Positions 1-12,327 of a stretch of DNA of 64,000 nucleotides are shown here, piece by piece. The position numbers and the translations under genes are program-made. Origin of the DNA: Schumannella luteola (GTDB lineage Bacteria > Actinomycetota > Actinomycetes > Actinomycetales > Microbacteriaceae); contig NZ_JACBZY010000001.1 of NCBI RefSeq assembly GCF_013408685.1, forward strand, positions 2,976,001 through 3,040,000, given 5' to 3'. A model generated the notes under the pieces. The model was not told the DNA's origin. It saw nothing but the letters and a program-made list of their open reading frames with translations, and made no database searches. Within the stretch, counting starts at the first letter, position 1. The number at the start of each line of letters is the position of its first letter.

Positions 1-3250
<3,250 letters not shown>

Positions 3251-3251
<1 letters not shown>

Positions 3252-4414
3252 TACTGCTGGGCTCCCTGGCTGGCCTGGTGGGCGAGCACGAGCTCGCGGA
3301 AACGATCGAAGAGGTAGTCGGAGTCGTGCGGGCCCGCCGCCGCCTCCGGGTGGTACTGCACCGAGAACGCGGGGATGTCGAGCGCGCGGAGGCCCTCGAC
3401 GACCTGGTCGTTGAGGCCGACGTGGCTGACCTCGACGCGGCCGAAGCCGGCCGGGCTGTCGTGCACGCCCTCGACCGGCGCATCCACCGCGAAGCCGTGG
3501 TTCTGCGCCGTGATCTCGACCCGGCCGGTGGCCTTGTCGAGCACGGGCTGGTTGATGCCGCGGTGGCCGAAGGGCAGCTTGTAGGTGCCGAAGCCGAGCG
3601 CGCGGCCGAGCAGCTGGTTGCCGAAGCAGATGCCGAAGAACGGCAGCCCCTCGCGCAGCACGCCCTGCAGCAGCTCGACGTGGGCGCCCGAGGCCTCCGG
3701 GTCTCCGGGGCCGTTCGAGTAGAAGACCGCGACCGGCTCGATCGCGAGCACCTCGGCGAGCGTCGACGACTGCGGCATGACGTGCACGTCGAAGCCGCGC
3801 TCGGAGAGGCGGTTGACCGTGGCCTGCTTGACACCGAGGTCGAGCACGGCGAGGGCGCCGAGGCTCGTCTCCCCCTCGGCGACGACGGCCGGGGTGACCT
3901 GGGTCTCGCTGACCGAGACCTCGCCGGAGAGGTTGAGGCCGCGCATGTCGCGGCCGGCGCGCACGGCGGCGAGCTGCTCCTCGGGGTCGAGCTTCGCGTC
4001 CTCCCCCGAGAACACGCCGGCGCGCAGGGCGCCGACCTCGCGGATGCGGCGGGTCAGCGCGCGGGTGTCGATGCCCGAGATGCCGACGATGCCGTCCTTG
4101 ACGAGGTCGTCGTCGAGGCTGCGCGTGGCGCGGAAGTTCGAGACCACGCGACTGGGGTCGCGCACGACGTAGCCGGCGACCCAGATGCGTCGCGACTCGG
4201 GGTCTTCGTCGTTGACGCCGGTGTTGCCGATGTGCGGCGCGGTCTGCACCACGATCTGGCCGGCGTAGCTGGGGTCGGTCAGCGTCTCCTGGTAGCCGGT
4301 CATGCCGGTCGTGAAGACGGCCTCGCCCAGGGTGCGGCCTCGGGCGCCGTAGGCGCGGCCGGTGTAGCGGGTGCCGTCTTCGAGGACGAGGACGGCGGGG
4401 TCGGCGGAGGTCAT
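3251..4414 (-). CDS. carA: carbamoyl-phosphate synthase small (glutaminase) subunit
   Basis: Hydrolyses glutamine and feeds ammonia to CarB. At 387 residues it has normal family length. The CPSase small-chain domain covers about residues 5-140, and the class I glutamine amidotransferase domain about 185-375. The nucleophile Cys263 sits in GICFGNQ and the His355/Glu357 pair in VQYHPEA, so the catalytic triad is complete. The start ATG overlaps the stop of the upstream membrane-protein gene by four bases and its own stop overlaps carB, which places it in a continuous coupled operon under PyrR control. Confidence 0.98.
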
Positions 4415-4977
4415 GCGGACTCCTTCGGGGCGGGGGCGGACACGGCGTCGGCGGGCTGCGCCGCGGTCGCCGTGTCGGCGGGGGTCGGAGCGTCGGCGAG
4501 GGCCGGCGCGATTTCATGCAGCGCGGCGAGCAGAGCGGCGGGCTCCTCGCTGCGCAGGTAGGTGTCGACGTCGTCGCCGGCGAGCGTCCAGCCGAGCAGC
4601 ACGAGGCCGTCGCGCTCGACGACGCGGTCGATCGTCCAGGTGGCGCGGCCGGCGCCGCGCAGCGCCTCGGCGGCGATCCAGCGGGCCGGCGATCCGGCGA
4701 GCTCGAGCAGCACGCCGCGCGCGTGGACCGTCACCGTGCCGCGGGCGCGGAAGCCGAGGCCGGCGACGTGGATGCGGTCGTAAGGGTCGCCGGCGCGGGT
4801 CGTCGCGACGTAGAGCAGGTCGTCGCTCAGCAGCTCGGCGCCGAGGTCGGCGGGAACCGCCTCCACGCTGTCGAGGCCGGCCTGACCGCGGGCACGACGG
4901 CGCCAGGCGAGGATGCCGAGCACGATCACGACGACGAAGCCGACGAGCACGATCGCCCAGATGAGCTCGCGGGTCAC
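4411..4977 (-). CDS. membrane-anchored protein of unknown function inside the pyr operon
   Basis: 188 residues, start GTG at 4977, which overlaps the pyrC stop (GTGA); its own stop overlaps the carA start (ATGA). One N-terminal membrane segment (about residues 5-23, [19 protein letters not shown]) is followed by an RRR cluster, which predicts a cytoplasmic C-terminal domain. That domain is a soluble beta-rich region (about 40-150) of the kind called bacterial PH-like, then an Ala/Pro/Asp-rich tail. Genes of this sort between pyrC and carA are, as I recall, a recurrent actinobacterial feature; a role in pyrimidine synthesis has no sequence support here. No catalytic motif is visible. Confidence 0.85.
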   Translation of the reverse strand: MTRELIWAIVLVGFVVVIVLGILAWRRRARGQAGLDSVEAVPADLGAELLSDDLLYVATTRAGDPYDRIHVAGLGFRARGTVTVHARGVLLELAGSPARWIAAEALRGAGRATWTIDRVVERDGLVLLGWTLAGDDVDTYLRSEEPAALLAALHEIAPALADAPTPADTATAAQPADAVSAPAPKESA

Positions 4978-6284
4978 GCGGGCGCCACCTCCTCGGCCGG
5001 CAGCAGCGCGCCGTCGAGCACGGTCGGGCGGCCGTCGTGCACGACGGCGACCACGCGGCCCGGCAGCGAGCGGCCCAGGAACGGGGAGTTGACGCTCTTG
5101 CCGTGCAGACGGGCGAGGTCGAAGTCGCCGCGCGCGGCCGCATCCACCAGCGTGATGTTCGCCGGACTGCCGACCGCCAGGGGCGCGCCGTAGCCGGCCA
5201 CGCGGCCGATCTGCGCGGGCGTCGTCGAGAGCACCCGGGCGACGCCGGCCCAGTCGAGCAGACCGGTCTCGACCATCGACTCCTGCACGACGGCGAGAGC
5301 CGACTCGAGGCCGACCATGCCGACCGCGGCCTCCGGCCAGGCGCACTCCTTGGCTTCGGCCGGATGCGGCGCGTGGTCGGTCGCGACGATGTCGATCGTG
5401 CCGTCGGCGAGGGCGGCGCGCAGGGCGAGCACATCCTCTTCGCGGCGCAGCGGCGGATTGACCTTGTAGCGCGGGTCGTAGGTGGATGCCAGCTGCTCGG
5501 TGAGCAGCAGGTGGTGCGGCGTGACCTCGGCGGTCACGTCGATGCCGCGGGCCTTCGCCCAGCGCACGATGTCGACGCTGCCGGCCGTGGAGACGTGGCA
5601 GATGTGCAGGCGCGCGCCCACGTGCTGGGCGAGCAGCACGTCGCGGGCGATGATCGACTCCTCGGCGACGGCGGGCCAGCCGGCCAGGCCGAGCTCGCTG
5701 CTCAGCGCGCCCTCGTTCATCTGGGCGCCCTCGGTGAGCCGGGGCTCCTGCGCGTGCTGCGCGACGACGCCGTCGAAGGTCTTCACGTACTCGAGCGCGC
5801 GGCGCAGCAGCAACGCGTCGGAGACGCACTTGCCGTCGTCGCTGAACACGCGCACGGCGGCTCGCGAGCCGGCCATCGCGCCGATCTCGCTGAGGCGCTC
5901 CCCCGCGAGGCCGACCGTGACGGCGCCGACCGGGCGCACCGTGGCGTAGCCGTGCTGGGCGCCGAGCGAGGCGACCTGCTCGACGACGCCGGCCGTGTCC
6001 TGCACGGGCAGCGTGTTGGCCATGGCGTGCACGACCGTGAAGCCGCCGGCGGCGGCCGCGCGGGTTCCGGTGAGCACGGTCTCGCTCTGCTCGAAGCCCG
6101 GCTCGCGCAGGTGGGTGTGCAGGTCGACGAGACCCGGCAGCGCCTGCAGCCCGTCGGCGTCGATCACGCGGGCGCCGTCGGCGGCGAGGCCGGAGCCCGA
6201 CTCGACGATCACGCCGTCGCGCACGCGCAGATCGGCGCGCGATCCGTCGAGCAGCGTGGCAGAGGTGATGAGGAGATGCGTCAT
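4974..6284 (-). CDS. pyrC: dihydroorotase
   Basis: Third step of pyrimidine synthesis: interconverts N-carbamoyl-aspartate and dihydroorotate. 436 residues. Metal-binding signatures of the class I (long) dihydroorotases are visible: [10 protein letters not shown] near residue 60, the SDDG aspartate motif, [10 protein letters not shown], and ATDHAPHP near residue 305. The start is ATG 6284 because it overlaps the pyrB stop by four bases (ATGA). A longer open frame upstream is only the antisense reading of pyrB codons. Its stop overlaps the GTG of the next gene. Confidence 0.97.
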   Translation of the reverse strand: MTHLLITSATLLDGSRADLRVRDGVIVESGSGLAADGARVIDADGLQALPGLVDLHTHLREPGFEQSETVLTGTRAAAAGGFTVVHAMANTLPVQDTAGVVEQVASLGAQHGYATVRPVGAVTVGLAGERLSEIGAMAGSRAAVRVFSDDGKCVSDALLLRRALEYVKTFDGVVAQHAQEPRLTEGAQMNEGALSSELGLAGWPAVAEESIIARDVLLAQHVGARLHICHVSTAGSVDIVRWAKARGIDVTAEVTPHHLLLTEQLASTYDPRYKVNPPLRREEDVLALRAALADGTIDIVATDHAPHPAEAKECAWPEAAVGMVGLESALAVVQESMVETGLLDWAGVARVLSTTPAQIGRVAGYGAPLAVGSPANITLVDAAARGDFDLARLHGKSVNSPFLGRSLPGRVVAVVHDGRPTVLDGALLPAEEVAPA

Positions 6285-7234
6285 GCGTCCGTCCCGTCGT
6301 TTCCCGAGAGCACCAGGTAGAGCACCGCCATCCGTATCGACACCCCGTTCGTGACCTGGTCGAGCACGACCGAGCGGGCCGAGTCGGCCGCGGCCGAGCT
6401 GATCTCGAGGCCGCGGTTCATGGGGCCGGGATGCAGCACCATCGTATCCGCGTCGAGACGGGCGAAGCGCTCCGCCGAGAGACCCCACTCGCGCGCGTAC
6501 TCGCGCTCGTTGGGGAAGAAGCCGCTCGTCATGCGCTCGGCCTGCACGCGCAGCATCATCAGCGCGTCCGGCTTGGCCGCGATCGCGGCATCCAGGTCGT
6601 GGCTCGCGGTCACCGGCCAGGAGTCGATCGCGCCCGGCAGCAGCGTCGCCGGGGCGACGAGCGCGACCTCGGCGCCGAGCGTCGTCAGCAGCCAGACGTT
6701 CGAGCGGGCGACGCGCGAGTGCACGATGTCGCCGACGATCGTGACTTCGACGCCGTCGAGGTCGCGGCCGCGCGAGGCCGCGCCGTGCAGGCGCTTGCGG
6801 ATCGAGTAGGCGTCGAGCAGACCCTGCGTCGGGTGCTCGTGGGTGCCGTCTCCCGCGTTGACGACGGCGGCGTCGATCCAGCCGCTGCCGGCGAGCGTCG
6901 CCGCGGCGCCGGACGCCGAGTGCCGCAGCACCACCGCATCCATGCCCATCGCCGCGATCGTCTGCGCCGTGTCCTTGAGGCTCTCGCCCTTCGAGACGCT
7001 CGAGCCCTTCGCGCTGAAGGTGATGACCTCGGCGCTGAGCCGCTTCGCCGCGGCCTCGAAGGAGAGCCGGGTGCGGGTCGAGTCCTCGAAGAACAGGTTC
7101 GCGACGGTCTTGCCGCGCAGGGCCGGCAGCTTCGGCACGGCGCGCTGCGCGACATCCGCCATGTCCTCGGCGAGGTCGAGGATGCGCACCGCCGTCGTGC
7201 GGTCGAGGTCGCGGGTGGAGAGCAGGTGCCTCAT
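6281..7234 (-). CDS. pyrB: aspartate carbamoyltransferase catalytic chain
   Basis: Condenses carbamoyl phosphate with aspartate. 317 residues, standard for the catalytic chain. The carbamoyl-phosphate loop [13 protein letters not shown] is at about residues 50-62, HPTQGLLD lies mid-protein, and the aspartate-binding [10 protein letters not shown] is near the C-terminus. No pyrI regulatory chain is present, consistent with control by PyrR instead. The ATG overlaps the pyrR stop (ATGA). Confidence 0.98.
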   Translation of the reverse strand: MRHLLSTRDLDRTTAVRILDLAEDMADVAQRAVPKLPALRGKTVANLFFEDSTRTRLSFEAAAKRLSAEVITFSAKGSSVSKGESLKDTAQTIAAMGMDAVVLRHSASGAAATLAGSGWIDAAVVNAGDGTHEHPTQGLLDAYSIRKRLHGAASRGRDLDGVEVTIVGDIVHSRVARSNVWLLTTLGAEVALVAPATLLPGAIDSWPVTASHDLDAAIAAKPDALMMLRVQAERMTSGFFPNEREYAREWGLSAERFARLDADTMVLHPGPMNRGLEISSAAADSARSVVLDQVTNGVSIRMAVLYLVLSGNDGTDA

Positions 7235-7803
7235 CGCGCTCCCCCGTTCGCGGCCTCGTCGCCGACAGCCGCACCGCCCTCGATCGCGACCGCGTCGTCG
7301 CCGTCGATCTCGGTCAGGCGCACGTTGACGCGCTCGGCGGCGGCGCTCGGCAGGTTCTTGCCCACGAAGTCGGCGCGGATCGGCAGCTCGCGGTGCCCGC
7401 GGTCGACCAGCACGGCGAGGCGCACGGCGCGCGGACGCCCGAGGTCGCCGATCGCGTCGAGCGCGGCGCGGATCGTGCGGCCCGAGTAGAGCACGTCGTC
7501 GACCAGCACGACCGTGCGGCCGTCGATGCCCGACTCGGGGATGCGCGTCGGCCGCGGCGTGCGCGTCGGGTGCCGGTCGAGATCGTCGCGGTACATCGTC
7601 ACGTCGAGCGCGCCGACGGGGATGTCTCGCTGCTCGAGCGAGCCGATGATGCCGGCGATGCGCTCGGCGAGCATGACACCCCGCGTGGGGATGCCGAGGA
7701 GGACGAGATCGTCGGAGCCTCGATTGCTCTCGAGGATCTCGTGCGAGATGCGGGTCAGCGCCCGCTGAATGTCAGCCTGCTGCAGCACGAGGCGCACAGC
7801 CAT
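7231..7803 (-). CDS. pyrR: PyrR bifunctional pyrimidine regulator / uracil phosphoribosyltransferase
   Basis: RNA-binding regulator of the pyr operon that also has PRPP-dependent uracil phosphoribosyltransferase fold and motifs. 190 residues, with the PRPP loop [18 protein letters not shown] at about residues 97-114. First gene of the operon; ATG 7803 is preceded by a clear GGAGGT Shine-Dalgarno (7808-7813). The leader carries a match to the PyrR-binding loop (7818-7833) only a few bases before that site. In mycobacteria PyrR represses translation through such a loop; autoregulation by the same route is inferred here. Confidence 0.97.
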   Translation of the reverse strand: MAVRLVLQQADIQRALTRISHEILESNRGSDDLVLLGIPTRGVMLAERIAGIIGSLEQRDIPVGALDVTMYRDDLDRHPTRTPRPTRIPESGIDGRTVVLVDDVLYSGRTIRAALDAIGDLGRPRAVRLAVLVDRGHRELPIRADFVGKNLPSAAAERVNVRLTEIDGDDAVAIEGGAAVGDEAANGGAR

Positions 7804-7817
7804 CCTGACCTCCTTCC

Positions 7818-7833
7818 CCGCCTCTCTGGACGG
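7818..7833 (-). promoter_or_regulatory. PyrR-binding loop in the pyrR leader
   Basis: On the minus strand the leader reads CCGTCCAGAGAGGCGG, matching the core UCCNGNGAGGY of the published PyrR-binding loop consensus, with flanking CCG and CGG able to close the hairpin. It ends four bases before the GGAGGT ribosome-binding site, so bound PyrR would block initiation. There is no terminator-like stem with a U-run, which points to translational repression rather than attenuation. Confidence 0.7.
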
Positions 7834-7861
7834 AATTTAAAGGATGTCGAAACCGGCGACG

Positions 7862-7867
7862 AGCCTA
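7862..7867 (-). promoter_or_regulatory. candidate -10 element of the pyr operon promoter
   Basis: TAGGCT on the minus strand, about 58 bases before the pyrR start. It would give a leader of about 50 nt that includes the PyrR loop. No convincing -35 box is seen. Confidence 0.4.
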
Positions 7868-7917
7868 GCAGTCGCGCGGCGCTGCCTCGACCTGACACGG
7901 ATTCGCCACACAGCGCC

Positions 7918-7923
7918 TAGGGT
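7918..7923 (+). promoter_or_regulatory. candidate -10 element for the MarR-family gene
   Basis: TAGGGT on the plus strand about 60 bases before the marR-type start, divergent from the pyr promoter. CTGACA at 7892-7897 resembles a -35 box but the 20-bp spacing is long. Confidence 0.35.
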
Positions 7924-7982
7924 CGGACCAGGACGCCGCAGCGGGGGCCGCGGGCGTCGGCGGAACAGCTCAGGGGAGAGCG

Positions 7983-8426
7983 ATGAGCACGATCACAACG
8001 GGATTTCCGGTCGGCGACGACATCGAGGTCGCGCACGCGCTCGCCCTCGCGGTCGGCCGGGTCAATCGGCGCATGCAGCGCGCCGGCGGGTCCCTCAACC
8101 ACGCCCATCTCTCGGCGATGGCGACGCTGGTGCGCGACGGGCCGCTGCGCCTCGGCGAGCTCGCCGGCCGCGAGCAGGTGTCGGCGCCGTCGATGACCCG
8201 CACGGTCACCGAGCTCGAGTCGCGCCAGCTCGTGCAGCGCCGACCGGATATCCGCGACGGCCGCTCGGTCATCGTCGAGATCACCGAGCACGGCAGTTCG
8301 ACCGTGCAGCGGGCGCGCAGCGAGCGCGCGGGCATCCTGGCCGACCTGCTCGACCGACTGGATGCGGATCAGCGTCGCGCCCTCACGGGCGCCCTGCCGG
8401 CGCTGCAGCGGCTCGCCGAGATCTGA
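7983..8426 (+). CDS. MarR-family transcriptional regulator
   Basis: 147 residues with the MarR winged-helix layout: an N-terminal dimer helix, then LAGREQVSAPSMTRTVTELE as recognition region (about residues 60-80), a wing with RRPDIRDGRSVIVEIT, and a C-terminal dimer helix. The ATG at 7983 follows GGGGAGAG. It is transcribed away from pyrR and stands alone, so its target is not obvious; neighbouring MarR genes often regulate themselves or an adjacent exporter, but no exporter is present here. Confidence 0.9.
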   Translation: MSTITTGFPVGDDIEVAHALALAVGRVNRRMQRAGGSLNHAHLSAMATLVRDGPLRLGELAGREQVSAPSMTRTVTELESRQLVQRRPDIRDGRSVIVEITEHGSSTVQRARSERAGILADLLDRLDADQRRALTGALPALQRLAEI

Positions 8427-8484
8427 GCTCGGCACCGATCGGCGCGAACGGGCGACTCCCCCGGGCCCGGCCCGGGAACGACGA

Positions 8485-8534
8485 CGCCCGCACCGCCGGA
8501 CGGATCCGGGGAGCGGGCGGGGTCGGTGCGGGCG
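8485..8534. terminator. hairpin between marR and nusB 3' ends
   Basis: An 11-bp perfect inverted repeat (8485-8495 with 8524-8534, CGCCCGCACCG arm) with a 28-nt loop lies between converging genes. The long loop makes it a weak terminator candidate. Confidence 0.35.
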
Positions 8535-8535
8535 A

Positions 8536-8559
8536 TGATCGCGTCGGACGACGCGATCA
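8536..8559 (-). terminator. hairpin overlapping the nusB stop codon
   Basis: Perfect 10-bp stem (TGATCGCGTC, 8536-8545, with 8550-8559) and a 4-nt loop. The stem includes the nusB stop codon, so it probably ends the efp-nusB transcript. No T-run. Confidence 0.45.
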
Positions 8560-9018
8560 GTCCTGATCGTCGCCGACCGGCAGCTCGATGTGCGGCGCGG
8601 CCTCCGGCTTCGGCAGGCGGGCGATCGCCGCGAGCAGGCCGTTGAGGAACCCGGCCGAGTCGTCCGTGCTGTGCACGGTCGCCGACTCGACGGCCTCCGA
8701 GATGGCGACCGCGTCGGGCACCTCGGCGTTGTAGAGGATCTCCCACGCGCCGACGCGCGCGATCGCGCGGTCGAGCACCGGCATCCGATCGAGGGTCCAG
8801 CCCTGGGCGTTCTCGCTGATCAGACGATCGATCGCGGTCTGGTTGTCGGCGACGCCTTCGACGATCTGGCGGGCGTACTCCCACGAGGCGCGACGGTCGG
8901 GCTCGTCGAGCGCACGGGTCGCCTCCTCGCCGAGCAGCTGCCAGATCGGCAGCTCGCGCAGGTCGGCGCCGTAGAGGATGTCGACCGCGCGCTTGCGGGC
9001 CTTGCTGCGGGCGCTCAC
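8557..9018 (-). CDS. nusB: transcription antitermination factor NusB
   Basis: All-helical RNA-binding protein that, with NusE (ribosomal protein S10), recognises boxA in rRNA leaders. 153 residues, slightly longer than E. coli NusB. It opens [20 protein letters not shown] and has the typical late segment [18 protein letters not shown] and [14 protein letters not shown]. The GTG start at 9018 overlaps the efp stop (GTGA), fixing the start; efp-nusB is a common actinobacterial pair next to the pyr operon. Confidence 0.96.
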   Translation of the reverse strand: MSARSKARKRAVDILYGADLRELPIWQLLGEEATRALDEPDRRASWEYARQIVEGVADNQTAIDRLISENAQGWTLDRMPVLDRAIARVGAWEILYNAEVPDAVAISEAVESATVHSTDDSAGFLNGLLAAIARLPKPEAAPHIELPVGDDQD

Positions 9019-9578
9019 TCGGTGACGCGGCCCAGGTAGTCGCCGTTGCGGGTGTCGACCTTGACCTTGGTGCCGGTGTTGAGGAACAGCGGCACCTGGA
9101 TCTCGTGGCCGGTCTCGAGGGTGGCGGGCTTCGTTCCGGCGCTCGAGCGGTCGCCCTGCAGGCCGGGTTCGGTGTAGGTGACCTCGAGCACGACCGAGGC
9201 GGGCAGCTCGATGTAGAGCGGCGAGCCGTCGTTGCTCGCGACCGTGACGGTCTGGTTCTCGAGCATGTAGTTGGCGGCGTCGCCGACGGTGGCGGCCGGG
9301 ATGGTGATCTGGTCGTAGTCGCTCAGATCCATGAAGACGAAGTCGGCGCCGTCCTTGTACAGGTACTGGAAGTCGCGGCGGTCGATCGTCGAGAACTCGA
9401 TCTTGGTGCCGGCGTTGAAGGTGCGGTCGACGACCTTGCCGCTGAGGGCGTTCTTGAGCTTGGTGCGCACGAAGGCGCCGCCCTTGCCCGGCTTGACGTG
9501 CTGGAACTCGATCACGCTCCACAGCCCGCCGTCGATGCTGAGGACGCTGCCGTTCTTGATGTCGTTCGTGGTGGCCAT
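9015..9578 (-). CDS. efp: translation elongation factor P
   Basis: Binds between the P and E sites to rescue ribosomes stalled on polyproline. 187 residues in three beta-barrel domains (KOW-like about 1-62, OB about 65-127, C-terminal OB 130-187). The domain I tip reads KPGKGGAF; the lysine there is the residue that contacts the P-site tRNA. ATG 9578 follows GGAG. C-terminal [18 protein letters not shown] is a clear EF-P signature. Confidence 0.98.
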   Translation of the reverse strand: MATTNDIKNGSVLSIDGGLWSVIEFQHVKPGKGGAFVRTKLKNALSGKVVDRTFNAGTKIEFSTIDRRDFQYLYKDGADFVFMDLSDYDQITIPAATVGDAANYMLENQTVTVASNDGSPLYIELPASVVLEVTYTEPGLQGDRSSAGTKPATLETGHEIQVPLFLNTGTKVKVDTRNGDYLGRVTE

Positions 9579-9647
9579 GGTGTGGGTTCTCCAGTCGGTT
9601 CCGTCGCGTGGGCGCCCGTCCCGGTCAGCCGGGGAATCGCCCGGATG

Positions 9648-9653
9648 ATCCTA
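9648..9653 (-). promoter_or_regulatory. candidate -10 element of efp-nusB
   Basis: TAGGAT on the minus strand, giving an untranslated leader of about 62 nt before efp. It is back-to-back with the Nudix promoter at 9690. Confidence 0.4.
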
Positions 9654-9689
9654 CCTGGCGGCGCGCCGGCCCCCGACAGGCAGGGCCCC

Positions 9690-9695
9690 TAGGGT
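9690..9695 (+). promoter_or_regulatory. -10 element, leaderless promoter of the Nudix gene
   Basis: TAGGGT ends six bases before ATG 9702, so transcription should start at the A of the start codon. Confidence 0.55.
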
Positions 9696-9701
9696 CGGAG
9701 G

Positions 9702-10175
9702 ATGCCCCTCTCGCCGTACGTGCTCGGGATCCGCGAGCGGATCGGTCACGACCTGCTCTACCTGCCGGGCGTCTCCGCCGTGATCGAGCGCGACGGCAGC
9801 TACCTGCTCGCCCGCACCCCCGGCGACGACCGCTGGGGCATCGTCGGCGGCGGCATGGAGCCGGTCGAGGAGCCCGTCGACGCCCTGCGCCGCGAGGTGC
9901 GTGAGGAGCTCGGCATCGAGATCGTCGTCGGCGAGCTGCTCGGCGCCTACGGCGGCGAGTCGCTCGTCTTCGAGTACCCGAACGGCGACGTGGTGAGCTA
10001 CGCGACCATGGCCTGGTCGTGCGCCCTGCCCGACGGCGTGACGGATGCGCAGCTGCGGATCGAGCGCGAGGAGCTCACCGAGGTCGCCTGGCTGACGCCC
10101 GAGCGCTTCCTCGCCGAGCCGCACCACCTCTGGGCCGAGCGGATGATCCGCGACGACCTCGCTCGGCGGGCGTGA
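9702..10175 (+). CDS. Nudix hydrolase
   Basis: 157 residues. The Nudix box is complete: GGGMEPVEEP then REVREELGIE (about residues 49-72), matching Gx5Ex7REUxEExGU, so metal-dependent cleavage of a nucleoside diphosphate linked to another moiety is expected. Substrate cannot be told from the sequence; the box family includes ADP-ribose and oxidised-dNTP hydrolases. Single-gene unit with a leaderless promoter, which supports ATG 9702 as the start. Confidence 0.92.
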   Translation: MPLSPYVLGIRERIGHDLLYLPGVSAVIERDGSYLLARTPGDDRWGIVGGGMEPVEEPVDALRREVREELGIEIVVGELLGAYGGESLVFEYPNGDVVSYATMAWSCALPDGVTDAQLRIEREELTEVAWLTPERFLAEPHHLWAERMIRDDLARRA

Positions 10176-10176
10176 A

Positions 10177-10203
10177 CCGCGGCCTCGGATCACTGAGCCG
10201 CGG
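10177..10203. terminator. hairpin between Nudix gene and aroQ
   Basis: Arms CCGCGGCCTC (10177-10186) and GAGCCGCGG (10195-10203) pair with one bulge, between two converging genes. Weak. Confidence 0.3.
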
Positions 10204-10245
10204 AGACCCGGAGACGCCGGCTGAGGCGGATCGGGCCGAGACGGA

Positions 10246-10683
10246 CTAGGCCGCGGCGCCGATCGCCCGCAGCGCGAGCGTGTAGCTGTCGAAGCCGAAG
10301 CCGGCGATCACGCCGGTCGCGATGCCCGAGACGACGGAGCGGTGCCGGAACTCCTCGCGCGCGTGCGGGTTCGAGATGTGCACCTCGACCAGCTTCTGGC
10401 CCGCCTTCGTGACGAGCGCGGCCGCATCACGCAGGCCGTAGCTGTAGTGCGTGAACGCGGCGGGGTTGAGGATGACGTCGTTCTGCGCATCCACCGCCTC
10501 GTGCAGCCAGTGGATGAGCTCGCCCTCGTCGTCGGTCTGCCGCAGATCGATCTCGACCCCGTCGGCGGCGAGATCGGTCAGCAGCACGCGCAGCGCCGAG
10601 AGGTCCTGGTTGCCGTAGACGTCGGGTTCGCGGCTGCCGAGCCGGCCCAGGTTCGGTCCGTTGAGCACGAGCACGCGGGTCAT
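10246..10683 (-). CDS. aroQ: type II 3-dehydroquinate dehydratase
   Basis: Third step of the shikimate pathway. 145 residues, standard for the dodecameric type II enzyme. NGPNLGRLGSREP opens the active-site loop, with the catalytic tyrosine in VYGNQDL, NPAAFTHYSYGLRDA, and the histidine in VEVHISNPHAREEFR. Last gene of the aro cluster, 25 bases after aroB. Confidence 0.97.
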   Translation of the reverse strand: MTRVLVLNGPNLGRLGSREPDVYGNQDLSALRVLLTDLAADGVEIDLRQTDDEGELIHWLHEAVDAQNDVILNPAAFTHYSYGLRDAAALVTKAGQKLVEVHISNPHAREEFRHRSVVSGIATGVIAGFGFDSYTLALRAIGAAA

Positions 10684-10708
10684 GGGGTCAACCGTAGCGA
10701 CAGCCGGC

Positions 10709-11785
10709 TCAGGCCGAGATCTCGGAGTACGCCGCGAACAGCAGGTGCTCCTCGGGCCCGTTGAGCACGGCCGGCTTGCCGATCGCGTCGAGCACGATGA
10801 AGCGCAGCATGCCGGCGCGGGCCTTCTTGTCGCGCTGCATCGTGGCGAGCAGCGTCTTCCAGCGGCCCAGCGGGTAGGTCGAGGGCAGCGACAGCAGGTC
10901 GAGGATGCGGCGGGTGCGGTCGACCGCCTCGTCGTCGAGTCCGCGAGTGAGGCGCGACAGCTCGGCGGCGAACACCATGCCGATCGCGACCGCGGCGCCG
11001 TGACGCCACTGGTAGCGCTCGGCGTGCTCGATCGCGTGGCCGAGGGTGTGACCGTAGTTGAGGATCTCGCGCAGCCCCTGCTCGGTGAAGTCCTCGCCGA
11101 CGACGCGCGCCTTCACGCCGATCGCCAGCTCGACGAGCCGGCGCAGCACGGGCGAGGTCGGGTCGGTCGCGGCGTCGACGTCGGCCTCGATGAGGTCGAG
11201 GATCTCGGGCTCGGCGATGAAGCCGGCCTTGACGATCTCGGCGAAGCCGGCGAGCAGCTCGTTGCGCGGCAGCGTGTCGAGCCAGGCGAGGTCGACGATG
11301 ACCTGCGCGGGCGCGTGGAAGGCGCCGACGAGGTTCTTGCCCTCGGCCGTGTTGATGCCGGTCTTGCCGCCGACCGCCGCATCCACCATGCCGAGGATCG
11401 ACGTCGGGATCTGCACGACTTTCAGGCCGCGCAGCCAGGTCGCGGCGACGAAGCCGGCCAGGTCGGTCGTCGCTCCCCCGCCGAGGCCGATGACAGCGTC
11501 GCTGCGGGTGAAGTCGGTCTGACCCATGACCTGCCAGCAGAAGGCGGCGACCTCGACGCGCTTCGCGGCCTCGGCATCCGGCACCTCGGCCAGGTAGACC
11601 TCGAAGCGCTCGGAGAGCTGGGCGCGCAGGGCCTCGGCCTTCGCTCCGAGGGTCGGCGCGTGCACGACGAGCACCTTGCGCACGCCGGCGCCGAGCGCCT
11701 CGGGGATGAGCGCGTCGAGGTCGCGGCCGACGACGATGTCGTAGCCGGGGGTGCCGGCGACGGGGATGCGGGTGGCGTCGGTCAT
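10709..11785 (-). CDS. aroB: 3-dehydroquinate synthase
   Basis: NAD- and metal-dependent cyclisation of DAHP to 3-dehydroquinate. 358 residues. Visible motifs: GGGATTDLAGFVAATW (NAD/substrate loop, about 100-115), VGGKTGIN, and the metal ligands in EILNYGHTLGHAIEH (about 248-262). The ATG overlaps the aroK stop by four bases. Confidence 0.97.
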   Translation of the reverse strand: MTDATRIPVAGTPGYDIVVGRDLDALIPEALGAGVRKVLVVHAPTLGAKAEALRAQLSERFEVYLAEVPDAEAAKRVEVAAFCWQVMGQTDFTRSDAVIGLGGGATTDLAGFVAATWLRGLKVVQIPTSILGMVDAAVGGKTGINTAEGKNLVGAFHAPAQVIVDLAWLDTLPRNELLAGFAEIVKAGFIAEPEILDLIEADVDAATDPTSPVLRRLVELAIGVKARVVGEDFTEQGLREILNYGHTLGHAIEHAERYQWRHGAAVAIGMVFAAELSRLTRGLDDEAVDRTRRILDLLSLPSTYPLGRWKTLLATMQRDKKARAGMLRFIVLDAIGKPAVLNGPEEHLLFAAYSEISA

Positions 11786-12327
11786 GACGGGGTCCTTCCG
11801 GTCTGCGCGGCGCCGGTCTCAGTGCGCCACCAGTCGGCGAGCTCCGCCGCGAGGTGGTCGATCGGGCGCGAGGAGGTGTCGATGCGGTGCCGCGCGAGCG
11901 CCTCGTAGATCGGGCGGCGCGATTCGGCGATGCGAATCCAGTCGTCGACGCCGCCGCGCACGAGCGGGCGCTTGCCGTTCGCGATGCGGGCCTCGACGGC
12001 CTCGGGCGTGGTCCAGAGCAGCACGACGCGCTCGGTCTCGAGCAGGGCGCGGGTCTGCTCGTCGAGCACGGCTCCTCCCCCGAGCGACACGACGCCGCCG
12101 GCCGCGATCGCGCCGGCCACCGCATCGCGCTCGAGGGCGCGGAAGTGCGGCTCGCCGTGCGTGTCGAAGAGCTCGGCGATCGGGCCGTGCTCGGCGACGA
12201 CGATCTTGTCGGTGTCGGCGAAGGGCACACCGATCAGCTTGGCGACGCGCTTGCCGAGGCGGGTCTTGCCCGAGCCCATCGGTCCGATGAGCACGAGCTC
12301 GGCGCGGGGAGCCGGCTCCGCCGTCAT
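11782..12327 (-). CDS. aroK: shikimate kinase
   Basis: Phosphorylates shikimate at the 3-hydroxyl. 181 residues. Walker [13 protein letters not shown] at about residues 15-26, shikimate-binding DTDKIV, GGGAV, and the lid arginine in GKRPLVRGG. Start ATG overlaps the aroC stop (ATGA), its own stop overlaps aroB. Confidence 0.96.
   Translation of the reverse strand: MTAEPAPRAELVLIGPMGSGKTRLGKRVAKLIGVPFADTDKIVVAEHGPIAELFDTHGEPHFRALERDAVAGAIAAGGVVSLGGGAVLDEQTRALLETERVVLLWTTPEAVEARIANGKRPLVRGGVDDWIRIAESRRPIYEALARHRIDTSSRPIDHLAAELADWWRTETGAAQTGRTPS

Noticed and set aside
3278-6320. Long plus-strand frames opposite carA, the membrane protein and pyrC
   Set aside because: Antisense shadows with no start context, domains or codon bias of their own.
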